From assembly GCA_946549155.1 (NCBI GenBank), contig CAMNQN010000102.1, positions 1-11,351 of the forward strand: DNA of 11,351 bases. Direction: 5' to 3'. The notes beneath the pieces were generated by a model. It was not told the DNA's origin. It worked only from the letters and a program-made list of their open reading frames with translations, and did no database searches. The DNA comes from an uncultured Lachnospiraceae bacterium (GTDB taxonomy: Bacteria; Bacillota; Clostridia; Lachnospirales; Lachnospiraceae). Position 1 is the stretch's first letter, and each line of letters begins with the position of its first letter. A program made the position numbers and the translations under genes. This document shows positions 1 through 6,917 of the stretch, one piece after another.

Positions 1-75
1 CCCCCCCCCCCCTCCACCCGTTTTTGTTTTCTTTCCCTGCGCGCCCCCCCCCCCCCCCCCCCCCCTTCTCTCCCT
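1..75. repeat. C-homopolymer low-complexity tract, probable sequencing/assembly artefact
   Basis: A run of 12 C at 1-12 and another of 22 C at 44-65 are separated by pyrimidine-rich sequence with T and C runs. Nothing coding is visible, and the composition is unlike the rest of the window. Such tracts fit the end of a contig built from reads that decayed into poly-G on the minus strand. A genuine homopolymer cannot be excluded from sequence alone. Confidence 0.75.
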
Positions 76-161
76 GCGTCCGGGTAATCACTTAAACACG
101 AAAAACATGGCGTACACAATAGCGTAACGGTTATTTGGCACAAACTAATTCAGACTTGGAA

Positions 162-190
162 TTGAAAACGGGTATGAAACATGGTAGAAT
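162..190 (+). promoter_or_regulatory. Sigma-A-type promoter of pyrE operon
   Basis: The -35 box TTGAAA is at 162-167 and the -10 box TAGAAT at 185-190, with an ideal 17-base spacer. Each box is one base from consensus. Transcription would start near 197, about 50 bases before the pyrE start, which has AAGGAGG at 232-238. The leader is too short for a PyrR-type attenuator and no terminator hairpin is seen in it. The stretch from 76 to 161 holds nothing else I recognise. Confidence 0.75.
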
Positions 191-248
191 AAAAAAAACA
201 AAGAAGACGAGCGGAAATATCCGGTAAAATCAAGGAGGATTTGGCAAT

Positions 249-932
249 ATGGAAAGCTATAAGCAGGAATTTATTCAGTTTATGGTGGAGAGTAAGGTTT
301 TGAAGTTTGGAGAGTTTACTTTAAAGAGTGGAAGGAAGTCTCCTTTTTTTATGAATGCCGGAGGCTATGTGACCGGCTCTCAGCTTAAGCGGCTGGGGGA
401 ATATTACGCGAGAGCGATACATGATACCTACGGAGACGATTTTGATGTGCTGTTCGGGCCGGCATACAAGGGGATTCCCTTAAGCGTGGTGACGGCGGTG
501 GCTTACAGCGAGCTGTATGGCAGGGAGGTGCGCTATTGCTCGGACCGCAAGGAGGAGAAGGATCATGGCGCGGACAAGGGAAGCTTTCTGGGCAGCAGCT
601 TAAAGGACGGGGATCGGGTTATCATGATTGAGGATGTGACCACCTCCGGAAAATCCATGGAGGAGACGGTGCCCAAGGTGAGGGGCGCGGCCGATGTGGA
701 GATTAAAGGGCTGATGGTGTCCTTAAACCGCATGGAAGTGGGCAAGGGCGGAAAGAGGAGCGCCCTGGACGAGGTGAGAGAGCTGTACGGCTTTGAGACC
801 GCGGCCATCGTTTCTATGGCAGAGGTGGTGGAGTATCTGTATAACCGGCCGTGTCAGGGGGAAATTATTATTGATGATACGATAAAGGCGGCCATTGACG
901 CATACTATGAACAGTACGGGGTAAGGCAGTAA
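249..932 (+). CDS. pyrE: Orotate phosphoribosyltransferase
   Basis: This cytoplasmic enzyme joins orotate to PRPP to make orotidine 5'-monophosphate, the fifth step of de novo UMP synthesis. It has 227 residues, the normal length for the family. LKSGRKSPFFMNAG (25-38) is the N-terminal signature, FGPAYKG lies at 69-75, RKEEKDHG (100-107) is the flexible catalytic loop with its Lys and His, and VIMIEDVTTSGKS (124-136) is the PRPP-binding motif with the paired acidic residues. The ATG is set by AAGGAGG at 232-238. pyrE leads the operon from a strong promoter at 162-190. No other pyrimidine synthesis gene is in the window; the next genes encode small membrane proteins, an unusual partnership. 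Confidence 0.97.
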   Translation: MESYKQEFIQFMVESKVLKFGEFTLKSGRKSPFFMNAGGYVTGSQLKRLGEYYARAIHDTYGDDFDVLFGPAYKGIPLSVVTAVAYSELYGREVRYCSDRKEEKDHGADKGSFLGSSLKDGDRVIMIEDVTTSGKSMEETVPKVRGAADVEIKGLMVSLNRMEVGKGGKRSALDEVRELYGFETAAIVSMAEVVEYLYNRPCQGEIIIDDTIKAAIDAYYEQYGVRQ

Positions 933-971
933 ATTGGCAGCAGCTTCAGAAGGTTTAAAGGAGGTTTGGCC

Positions 972-1130
972 ATGAATGAACAGGAAAAGGTGTATAAAAC
1001 GATAGGGAGAGCCGGGATGTCCAGCATTATTCTGGGCATTGTGGTGCTGGTGACCGGCATCGCGGCGGGAGTATTGACGATTATTAATGGCGCCAGATTA
1101 TTAAAAAGAAAAAGCAGCGTTATGATCTGA
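972..1130 (+). CDS. Small single-pass membrane protein, 52 residues, unknown function
   Basis: A short reading frame begins with MNEQEKVYKT and ends with a basic KRKSSVMI tail. Residues 16-39 form one hydrophobic, Gly/Ile/Val-rich helix that should span the membrane. Support for it being real: a near-perfect AAAGGAGG at 957-964, seven bases before the ATG, a start 39 bases after the pyrE stop, and a stop that overlaps the next start as TGATG at 1128-1132. That overlap suggests translational coupling to the VanZ-like gene, which has no good ribosome binding site of its own. I recognise no family. A role as a small partner of the neighbouring membrane proteins is inference from position. Confidence 0.8.
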   Translation: MNEQEKVYKTIGRAGMSSIILGIVVLVTGIAAGVLTIINGARLLKRKSSVMI

Positions 1131-1588
1131 TGAAAAAACAGACGGCGAAACGGGTCCGGGTTGTGGGCGGACTGTTGTTTTTGATTTATCTTTTTTTGTT
1201 GATTTACTTTCTGTTTTTTGCGGAAAGCTATGGGAGAAGCGGAGGGGAGGAATACCGGTATAATGTGATCCCCTTCCGGGAGATCCGGCGGTATCTTCTC
1301 TATCCCCACCTTTTGGGGCCCTATGCGGTGCTCACGAATCTGATCGGCAATGTGGTGGGATTTCTCCCTTTTGGCGCCATTTTACCGGTACTGAAAAGGA
1401 ACATGCGCAGCTTCTGGAAGATTCTGCTGCTGAGTTTTGAGTTCAGCGCTATGATCGAGGTGACGCAGTTACTTACCCGGCTGGGGAGCTTTGATGTGGA
1501 TGATATTATTTTGAATACGGCAGGGGGCGTGCTGGGATACGGGGTGTTCTGTGTCTGCAACCGTCTGAGGAGAAAATATTATGGCTAG
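1130..1588 (+). CDS. VanZ-like family membrane protein
   Basis: A 152-residue integral membrane protein with about four hydrophobic segments (near 11-31, 64-88, 96-118 and 127-144). The VanZ pattern is present: NVIPF (45-49), two Asn at 70 and 74 followed by PFG (80-82), then E110-x2-Q113, R117, D122-x-D124-D125, N129 and the glycine-rich last helix. VanZ itself gives low-level teicoplanin resistance, but most chromosomal homologues have no known function and are thought to act at the cell envelope. Nothing here suggests a vancomycin cluster: no vanA/H/X or two-component genes are present. The start overlaps the previous stop by one base, and its end overlaps the next gene by eight. Confidence 0.85.
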   Translation: MKKQTAKRVRVVGGLLFLIYLFLLIYFLFFAESYGRSGGEEYRYNVIPFREIRRYLLYPHLLGPYAVLTNLIGNVVGFLPFGAILPVLKRNMRSFWKILLLSFEFSAMIEVTQLLTRLGSFDVDDIILNTAGGVLGYGVFCVCNRLRRKYYG

Positions 1589-1910
1589 AAAAAGACAGAG
1601 TTATACCTATGTGTATGAGGAAACCAACCATTCCGGGCGGGGGATTCTGGCCGCGGTGCTGGGCGGCGTTTCCCTGCTGGTCTTTGTGATTCTGGTGGGG
1701 ATCTGCGCCATGCTGGAGGGCAGCGGCGGCCTTTGGGCCGGTTCCATCGGGTTTACCGCTTTTGTGATGGCTTTTTACGGGATGGCAGCCGGACTGAAAA
1801 GCTTTCATGACCAGTGCAAGTCTTACCTGTTTTGTAAAATCGGTACGCTGCTGTGCGGCTTCATGGTGGCGGTGTGGTTTTTGATTTTCTGCGTGGGGCT
1901 GGCGTCCTAG
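1581..1910 (+). CDS. Three-helix membrane protein of unknown function
   Basis: The protein has 109 residues: a polar basic N-terminus (1-20, with RKRQ and a Tyr-rich stretch), then three hydrophobic helices at about 21-45, 51-72 and 83-107. Cysteines occur in or near the helices (42, 79, 85, 92, 104). GAGGAG at 1567-1572, eight bases upstream, supports the ATG, which lies inside the end of the VanZ-like gene. It resembles small uncharacterised membrane proteins annotated as DUF families in Lachnospiraceae, but I cannot name the family with confidence. Overlap on one side and a 21-base gap on the other place it in the same transcript as pyrE and the HD-domain gene. Confidence 0.8.
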   Translation: MARKRQSYTYVYEETNHSGRGILAAVLGGVSLLVFVILVGICAMLEGSGGLWAGSIGFTAFVMAFYGMAAGLKSFHDQCKSYLFCKIGTLLCGFMVAVWFLIFCVGLAS

Positions 1911-1931
1911 GCAGAGAGAAAGGAATGGAAA

Positions 1932-2516
1932 ATGGACAGATTAGAGCAGCAGATAAATTTTATTCTGGAGGTGGATAAATTAAAGCAGATTACCAGGCAG
2001 AGCTACATCACAGGGGCCTCCAGAAAAGAGACGGACACGGATCATTCCTGGCACCTGGCCCTGATGTGTGCGCTGCTGGCTGAGTATGCCAATGAAAAGA
2101 TCGATGTACTGAAGACTATGGTGATGGTGCTTATTCACGATATCGTGGAGATTGATGCCGGGGATACCTATGCCTACGATGCGGTGGGCAATCAGAGCAA
2201 GCGGGAGCGGGAGGTGAAGGCTGCCGACCGTATTTTTCATCTGCTGCCCGGGGATCAGGCCCGGTACCTGCGGGATCTGTGGGAGGAATTTGAGGCCCAG
2301 GAGACACCGGAGGCGAAGTTTGCCAATACCCTGGACAAGATACAGCCGGTTATGCTTAACGATGCCACCGGCGGCTTGGCCTGGAGAGAGCACGGCGTGA
2401 GGAAGGCCCAGGTGATGGGGAGAAACCAGCGGACAGGCGAAGGGTCACAGCAGCTCTGGGAGTTTGCAAAGAATATTATTGAGCGGAATGTGGGTAGGAA
2501 TATTTTAGAAGAGTGA
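1932..2516 (+). CDS. HD-domain phosphohydrolase, YfbR/HDDC2-like 5'-deoxynucleotidase
   Basis: A 194-residue soluble protein of the HD_3 group. The metal-binding set is visible: H38 in TDHSWH (36-41), H69-D70 in LIHDIVEIDAGD (67-78) and D135 in NTLDKIQP (132-139). E73 and the aspartate-glycine pair following it match the YfbR/HDDC2 group, whose E. coli member removes phosphate from deoxynucleoside 5'-monophosphates. Length fits the family. AAAGGA at 1919-1924 supports the start. Lying between pyrE and the purine genes, a part in nucleotide pool control or salvage is reasonable, but the exact substrate is inferred from family only. Confidence 0.88.
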   Translation: MDRLEQQINFILEVDKLKQITRQSYITGASRKETDTDHSWHLALMCALLAEYANEKIDVLKTMVMVLIHDIVEIDAGDTYAYDAVGNQSKREREVKAADRIFHLLPGDQARYLRDLWEEFEAQETPEAKFANTLDKIQPVMLNDATGGLAWREHGVRKAQVMGRNQRTGEGSQQLWEFAKNIIERNVGRNILEE

Positions 2517-2520
2517 GGAG
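2515..2520 (+). promoter_or_regulatory. Ribosome binding site deciding the M29 peptidase start
   Basis: GAGGAG sits four bases before the ATG at 2525 and overlaps the stop codon of the HD-domain gene. An in-frame GTG at 2513 would add four residues, but it overlaps this site and has only a weak, distant TAGGAA (2495-2500) upstream. I therefore place the start at 2525. Confidence 0.6.
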
Positions 2521-2524
2521 CGAA

Positions 2525-4630
2525 ATGAGCGAATACAGGGAAGAACAGGAATTTCGTTTTGAAAATGATACCATGGAGGAGCGTTATGCTCTTGCCATGG
2601 AGCGGATACAGGAGATGATGCAGGAGCGGACGGTTCCTGCACCTTTTGATTCTTATTTCCGGACGGTGGCCGGATTTCTGCTGCAGATGAAGCAGGTGCG
2701 GGAGCAGCTGTTATCGGGGGAAGCGGATGGTTTTTCCCTGGAGCAGTGGCAGCAGATGAACCATGATATGTATGAGGATATCCTGCCGGAGAACTATGGG
2801 AAGAGCTACGGGAATCCGGCCTTCGCCGTGGAGACGCTGGGGGAAACTCACGGGAAAATTTTGAGCTTTCTCTACACGGAGTTAAGGGGCGTTACCGGCT
2901 ATGTGTTTGAGGGGCTGCTGGAGCAGATCGTGGTGCATCTGGAGCTGTTTATCGAGGTGTATAACCGCTTTGAGCAGGAGCCGGTGCCCGCTTACCGGGA
3001 AATCTGGCAGATGGTGTACTGGTTTATCAGCGATTACAGCGATGTGTTTGTGACAGAGCATATCCGTCAGAGCGTGGATCCGGCCAGGGATTTTGCGGTG
3101 CGCATTATTACGGAGTCCGATCTTGAGGATCTGCGTTATCTGTACCGGTACGGTGAGTATGTGACTGATACGGAGCTTAGGACAGCCGCCTTCCTCAATT
3201 CCCTCCCGCAGGAGGAGATTCAGGCGATGGCGGATACCTACACGGAGGGGTATCGGACCGGCTTTGTGCTGGCCGGGAAGGACCTGTCCAAAAAGCTGAC
3301 GGTCAATATCCGTTTCCGCCTTGGGTTTGAGCGGATGGTGAAGGCCGCCATTGCCAACTTTGAAAAAATGGGCTTACGACCGGTGATTTTCCGTTATGCT
3401 CTGAGCACGGTGAACAAGCGGCAGGCCATGCGCATCGGCTATACGGGAACCGTACCCAATCCGCAGTTCGACTACGATCACCGGGAGGACTGTGCCTTGT
3501 ACCTGGATAAAAGGTTTGTGGAACGCCGGCTGGGTGTGATGCGAAGTGCCTACGAAACCTTTAAGACGCTGGCCAACGGCCATGGGGGGCCGGCGGTGAT
3601 CGAGGTGTTCGGGGAGACGCCCTTTGTGCCCCAGGCCAGGGAGCAGGCGCTGTGTCTGAACGAGAAACAGCAGCAGCTCATGGTGAAGATGAATAACGAG
3701 GCGGCCCAGATCACGAATCAATATATAATAGGAAAGGAAAGGAGCTTTACCATCATTGCTTTCCCGATTCCTCAGATCGGGGAACAGTTCCCGGAGATTT
3801 TCAGGGAGACAGTAAAGATCAATACGCTGGATAACGGGCTGTATCACCGGATTCAGCAGCGCATCATTGACACGCTGGATCAGGGAACGCAGGTGCACAT
3901 TCTGGGCCGGGGGGCCAACCGCACCGATCTGACGGTGGCGCTGCATCCGCTGGAGGATCCGAAAAAGCAGACCAATTTTGAAAACTGTGTGGCGGATGTG
4001 AATATCCCGGTGGGTGAGGTATTCACCTCTCCGAAGCTGTCAGGCACGAATGGCGTGCTGCATGTGACCAGGGTATTCTTAAATGAGCTGGAATATCAGG
4101 ATCTGGAGATCACCTTCCGGGAGGGTATGATTGAGAAGTATACCTGCGCCAATTTTGAAACCGGGGAGGAGAACCGGAATTTCCTGAAAGGCAATCTGCT
4201 GTTCCATCACGAATCTCTGCCTTTGGGGGAGTTCGCCATCGGCACCAATACCACAGCCTACGCCATGGCACGCAAATACGAGATCGGGGCAAAGCTGCCG
4301 ATTTTGATAGCGGAGAAGACGGGGCCTCATTTTGCGGTGGGGGATACCTGCTACAGCTGGAATGAGGATCTTCCGGTGTACAATCCAGACGGGAAGGAGA
4401 TTATCGCCAGAGACAATGAGGTGTCCATCCTGAGGAAGGAGGATCCGGGGAAAGCGTATTTTGGCTGCCACACGGACATTACCATTCCTTATGAGGAATT
4501 GGGGCTTCTGGAGGTGCTGGGTGAGGACGGATACCGCAGAGAGATTATCCGGGATGGCCGGTTCGTGCTGGAGGGCACGCAGGAGCTGAATGAGGCGCTG
4601 AAAAATCTTGACAAGCCCCAGCAGAGTTAG
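2525..4630 (+). CDS. M29-type metallo-aminopeptidase with long N-terminal extension
   Basis: The C-terminal part matches peptidase family M29 (aminopeptidase II, AmpS/AmpT), cocatalytic metal enzymes that remove N-terminal residues from peptides in the cytoplasm. Likely metal ligands are E498 in VGEVFTSP (496-503), E569 in LGEFAIGTN, H602 and Y610 in KTGPHFAVGDTCY, and H649/D651 in GCHTDI. GRGANRTDLTVAL (461-473) is the usual motif before the first ligand. Typical M29 enzymes have about 410 residues, with the first Glu ligand near 250; here there are 701, so roughly the first 245 are additional, mainly helical and without signal peptide. H602 to Y610 is one residue longer than the usual spacing. 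The gene starts eight bases after the HD-domain stop, and its last codons carry the purE promoter. Natural substrates are unknown. Confidence 0.85.
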   Translation: MSEYREEQEFRFENDTMEERYALAMERIQEMMQERTVPAPFDSYFRTVAGFLLQMKQVREQLLSGEADGFSLEQWQQMNHDMYEDILPENYGKSYGNPAFAVETLGETHGKILSFLYTELRGVTGYVFEGLLEQIVVHLELFIEVYNRFEQEPVPAYREIWQMVYWFISDYSDVFVTEHIRQSVDPARDFAVRIITESDLEDLRYLYRYGEYVTDTELRTAAFLNSLPQEEIQAMADTYTEGYRTGFVLAGKDLSKKLTVNIRFRLGFERMVKAAIANFEKMGLRPVIFRYALSTVNKRQAMRIGYTGTVPNPQFDYDHREDCALYLDKRFVERRLGVMRSAYETFKTLANGHGGPAVIEVFGETPFVPQAREQALCLNEKQQQLMVKMNNEAAQITNQYIIGKERSFTIIAFPIPQIGEQFPEIFRETVKINTLDNGLYHRIQQRIIDTLDQGTQVHILGRGANRTDLTVALHPLEDPKKQTNFENCVADVNIPVGEVFTSPKLSGTNGVLHVTRVFLNELEYQDLEITFREGMIEKYTCANFETGEENRNFLKGNLLFHHESLPLGEFAIGTNTTAYAMARKYEIGAKLPILIAEKTGPHFAVGDTCYSWNEDLPVYNPDGKEIIARDNEVSILRKEDPGKAYFGCHTDITIPYEELGLLEVLGEDGYRREIIRDGRFVLEGTQELNEALKNLDKPQQS

Positions 4631-4636
4631 TAGAAT
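4608..4636 (+). promoter_or_regulatory. Sigma-A-type promoter of purEMND, overlapping the peptidase gene end
   Basis: A perfect TTGACA at 4608-4613 and TAGAAT at 4631-4636 are separated by 17 bases. The -35 box lies within the final coding part of the peptidase gene and the -10 box directly follows its TAG stop. Transcription would begin near 4643, leaving a leader of about 38 bases before purE, too short for a purine riboswitch. No obvious PurR box (CCGAAC type) is seen nearby. Confidence 0.8.
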
Positions 4637-4680
4637 TAAAAGCTGAAAATGAGATCGCAAAGGAATGGGAGGTAAGAGCG

Positions 4681-5187
4681 ATGGCAAAGGTTGGAATAGT
4701 CATGGGCAGCGATTCAGATATGCCTGTTATGAGTAAAGCGGCGGATATGCTGGAAAAATTCGGGATTGACTATGAGATGACGATTATTTCCGCTCACAGG
4801 GAGCCGGATGTATTTTTTGAGTACGCAAAGACAGCGGAGGAGAAGGGATTCAAGGTGATTATTGCGGGCGCAGGTATGGCGGCCCATCTGCCGGGGATGT
4901 GCGCGGCGATTTTTCCCATGCCGGTGATCGGCATCCCTATGCACACCACCTCTCTGGGAGGACGGGATTCCCTATATTCGATTGTTCAGATGCCCTCCGG
5001 CATTCCGGTGGCTACGGTGGCCATTAACGGCGGCGCCAATGCCGGGATCCTGGCAGCCAAGATTCTGGCCACGTCAGACCCGGAGCTTTTGCAGAAGGTG
5101 AAGGATTATGCCGCGCAGTTAAAACAGCAGGTGGTGGAAAAGGATCAGAAGCTGCAGCAGGTTGGTTATAAAAACTATACAAAATAG
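4681..5187 (+). CDS. purE: PurE, class I-like phosphoribosylaminoimidazole carboxylase / N5-CAIR mutase
   Basis: PurE makes 4-carboxyaminoimidazole ribonucleotide (CAIR) in purine synthesis. The 168-residue protein has the phosphate-binding MGSDSDMPVM (8-17), SAHREPD (37-43), AGAGMAAHLPGM (62-73) with H69, and SLYSIVQMPSGIP (97-109). These fit class I PurE, which acts on N5-CAIR made by PurK, and not the class II animal/Treponema type with SAHK. Differences from E. coli: HREPD for HRTPD, Met in AGAGMAAH, and a shortened AINGGANAG where E. coli has a longer GKAGAAN segment. No purK is adjacent. The C-terminus (140-168) is charged and Gln-rich. GGGAGG at 4667-4672 supports the start; the gene is first in the pur operon. 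Confidence 0.95.
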   Translation: MAKVGIVMGSDSDMPVMSKAADMLEKFGIDYEMTIISAHREPDVFFEYAKTAEEKGFKVIIAGAGMAAHLPGMCAAIFPMPVIGIPMHTTSLGGRDSLYSIVQMPSGIPVATVAINGGANAGILAAKILATSDPELLQKVKDYAAQLKQQVVEKDQKLQQVGYKNYTK

Positions 5188-5196
5188 GAGGATACT

Positions 5197-6222
5197 ATGG
5201 ATTACAAGAACGCGGGCGTTGATATTGAGGCGGGCTATAAATCGGTGGAGCTGATGAAGAAGCATGTAAAGCGGACCATGCGGGAGGAGGTCCTGGGAGG
5301 CCTTGGCGGTTTTTCCGGCGCGTTTTCGCTGGCAAAGATCAGGGAGATGGAAGAGCCGGTGCTTCTGTCCGGCACGGACGGCTGCGGCACCAAGGTGAAG
5401 CTGGCCTTTCTTTTGGATAAACATGATACCATCGGTATTGATGCCGTTGCCATGTGTGTAAACGACATTGCCTGTGCCGGCGGGGAACCGCTGTTTTTCC
5501 TGGATTATATTGCCTGCGGCAAGAATTATCCCGAGAAGATCGCGCAGATTGTAGGCGGCGTGGCGGAGGGCTGCGTGCAGTCCGGCTGTGCCTTAATCGG
5601 CGGCGAGACGGCGGAGCATCCCGGACTGATGCCGGAGGACGAGTATGACATTGCAGGCTTTGCGGTGGGCGTGGTAGAGAAAAAGGATATGATCACCGGG
5701 GCGGATTTAAAGGAAGGGGATGTGCTTTTGGGCATTGCCTCCTCCGGTGTGCACAGCAACGGATTTTCTCTGGTGCGCAAGGTATTCCCCATGGACCGGA
5801 AGACGCTGGAAACCTACCGGGAGGAGCTGGGAAAAACCCTGGGCGAGGCGCTGCTGGCACCTACGAAAATCTATGTGAAGGCATTGAAGGGCGTGCGGGA
5901 AGCCGGCGTGCGCATTAAGGGCTGCAGTCATATCACCGGCGGCGGCTTTTATGAGAACGTGCCCCGGATGCTGCCGGAGGGCGTGCGCGCCGTGATCAGA
6001 AAGGACAGCTATGAGGTGCCTGCCATCTTCCGGATGCTGGCCAGGGAAGGCTCCATTGCGGAGGAGATGATGTACAATACCTTTAATATGGGCATTGGCA
6101 TGGTGGTGGCTGCGGACGCGGCGGACGCAGAGAAGGCGAAGCGGGCCATCGAGGCGGCAGGAGAGACAGCCTTTGTAATCGGACAGATTGAGAAGGGTGA
6201 AAAGGGAGTTACTTTATGTTAA
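5197..6222 (+). CDS. purM: Phosphoribosylformylglycinamidine cyclo-ligase (AIR synthetase)
   Basis: PurM closes the imidazole ring: FGAM plus ATP gives aminoimidazole ribonucleotide (AIR), the direct input for the PurE step encoded just upstream. The 341-residue length is normal. Typical signatures are NAGVDIEAG (5-13), the glycine-rich loop GGLGGFSG (34-41), GTDGCGTK (59-66), MCVNDIACAGGEP (86-98), GGETAEHPG (135-143; the more usual Met before Pro is His here) and SSGVHSNGFSL (182-192). AGGAGGA at 5186-5192 overlaps the purE stop and sits well before the ATG. The end overlaps purN by seven bases, so the two are probably translationally coupled. Confidence 0.97.
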   Translation: MDYKNAGVDIEAGYKSVELMKKHVKRTMREEVLGGLGGFSGAFSLAKIREMEEPVLLSGTDGCGTKVKLAFLLDKHDTIGIDAVAMCVNDIACAGGEPLFFLDYIACGKNYPEKIAQIVGGVAEGCVQSGCALIGGETAEHPGLMPEDEYDIAGFAVGVVEKKDMITGADLKEGDVLLGIASSGVHSNGFSLVRKVFPMDRKTLETYREELGKTLGEALLAPTKIYVKALKGVREAGVRIKGCSHITGGGFYENVPRMLPEGVRAVIRKDSYEVPAIFRMLAREGSIAEEMMYNTFNMGIGMVVAADAADAEKAKRAIEAAGETAFVIGQIEKGEKGVTLC

Positions 6223-6845
6223 AGCTGGCAGTATTGGTATCCGGCGGCGGCACGAATCTGCAGGCTGTCATTGACGCCATTGAAACAGGGAAGATCACCG
6301 GAGCCAGAATCGAGATTGTGATCAGTAATAATAAAAACGCTTATGCGCTGGAGAGAGCGAGACAGCATGGGATTGAAGCCAGATGTATCTCTCCCCGGGA
6401 CTATAGCAGCAGGGAGCAGTTTAATCAGGAACTGCTGAATTGCCTGACGGAGCGGAGGGTGGACCTGGTGGTTCTGGCCGGCTGCCTGGTGGTGATACCG
6501 GAGCAGATGGTGGACGCGTTCCCGAACCGCATCATTAATATTCATCCTTCCCTGATTCCCTCCTTCTGCGGCACCGGGTTTTACGGCCTGAAGGTGCACG
6601 AGGAGGCGTTAAAGCGGGGCGTGAAGGTGACGGGGGCCACCGTCCATTTTGTGGACAAGGGGACGGATACCGGCCCGATCATCCTGCAAAAAGCGGTGGA
6701 GGTGAAGGAAGGCGACACGGCCAAAGCGCTGCAGCTTCGCGTCATGGAGGAAGCGGAGTGGAAGCTGCTGCCCCAGGCGATTCAGTTAATCGCCCAGGGC
6801 CGGGTGGAAGTGGCGGATGGCCGGGCAATTATCCGGGAAGAGTAG
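6216..6845 (+). CDS. purN: Phosphoribosylglycinamide formyltransferase (folate-dependent)
   Basis: PurN transfers a formyl group from 10-formyltetrahydrofolate to GAR to give FGAR. It has 209 residues, near the family norm. The GAR phosphate loop is VSGGGTNLQA (8-17). Catalytic residues are N108 and H110 in INIHPSLIPSF (107-117), H144 in VHFV and D151 in GTDTGP (149-154), equivalent to Asn106, His108, His137 and Asp144 of E. coli. The loop after NIHPSL reads SFCGTGFYG where E. coli has a shorter AFPG type, a form common in Clostridia as far as I recall. AAGGGAG at 6202-6208 supports the ATG, inside the end of purM. A 72-base gap with a hairpin follows before purD. Confidence 0.96.
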   Translation: MLKLAVLVSGGGTNLQAVIDAIETGKITGARIEIVISNNKNAYALERARQHGIEARCISPRDYSSREQFNQELLNCLTERRVDLVVLAGCLVVIPEQMVDAFPNRIINIHPSLIPSFCGTGFYGLKVHEEALKRGVKVTGATVHFVDKGTDTGPIILQKAVEVKEGDTAKALQLRVMEEAEWKLLPQAIQLIAQGRVEVADGRAIIREE

Positions 6846-6846
6846 G

Positions 6847-6896
6847 TCTGTCCGCATAATACCCCGGCAAAAAGCAGTGCCGGGACGGCGGACGGG
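6847..6896 (+). ncRNA. Nested hairpin in the purN-purD intergenic region
   Basis: The outer arms 6847-6855 and 6888-6896 pair over nine positions (two of them G-U), including GTCCGC with GCGGAC. The inner arms CCCGGC (6863-6868) and GCCGGG (6879-6884) form a GC-only six-pair stem with a ten-base, A-rich loop. A 7-by-3 internal loop separates the stems. There is no U-run after it, so it is not a standard terminator. It ends ten bases before AGGAGG at 6907-6912 of purD and could affect RNA stability or the PurN/PurD ratio. That role is inference. Confidence 0.5.
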
Positions 6897-6917
6897 AACC
6901 GGTGACAGGAGGTTAAG

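Noticed and set aside
1130..1588. Glycopeptide resistance cluster suggested by the VanZ-like protein
   Set aside because: No ligase, dehydrogenase, dipeptidase or two-component regulator of a van cluster is present; VanZ-like proteins are widespread and mostly unrelated to resistance.
4637..4680. Purine riboswitch or PurR operator before purE
   Set aside because: The leader after the predicted start is about 38 bases, too short for a purine aptamer with expression platform, and no CCGAAC-type PurR box was found.
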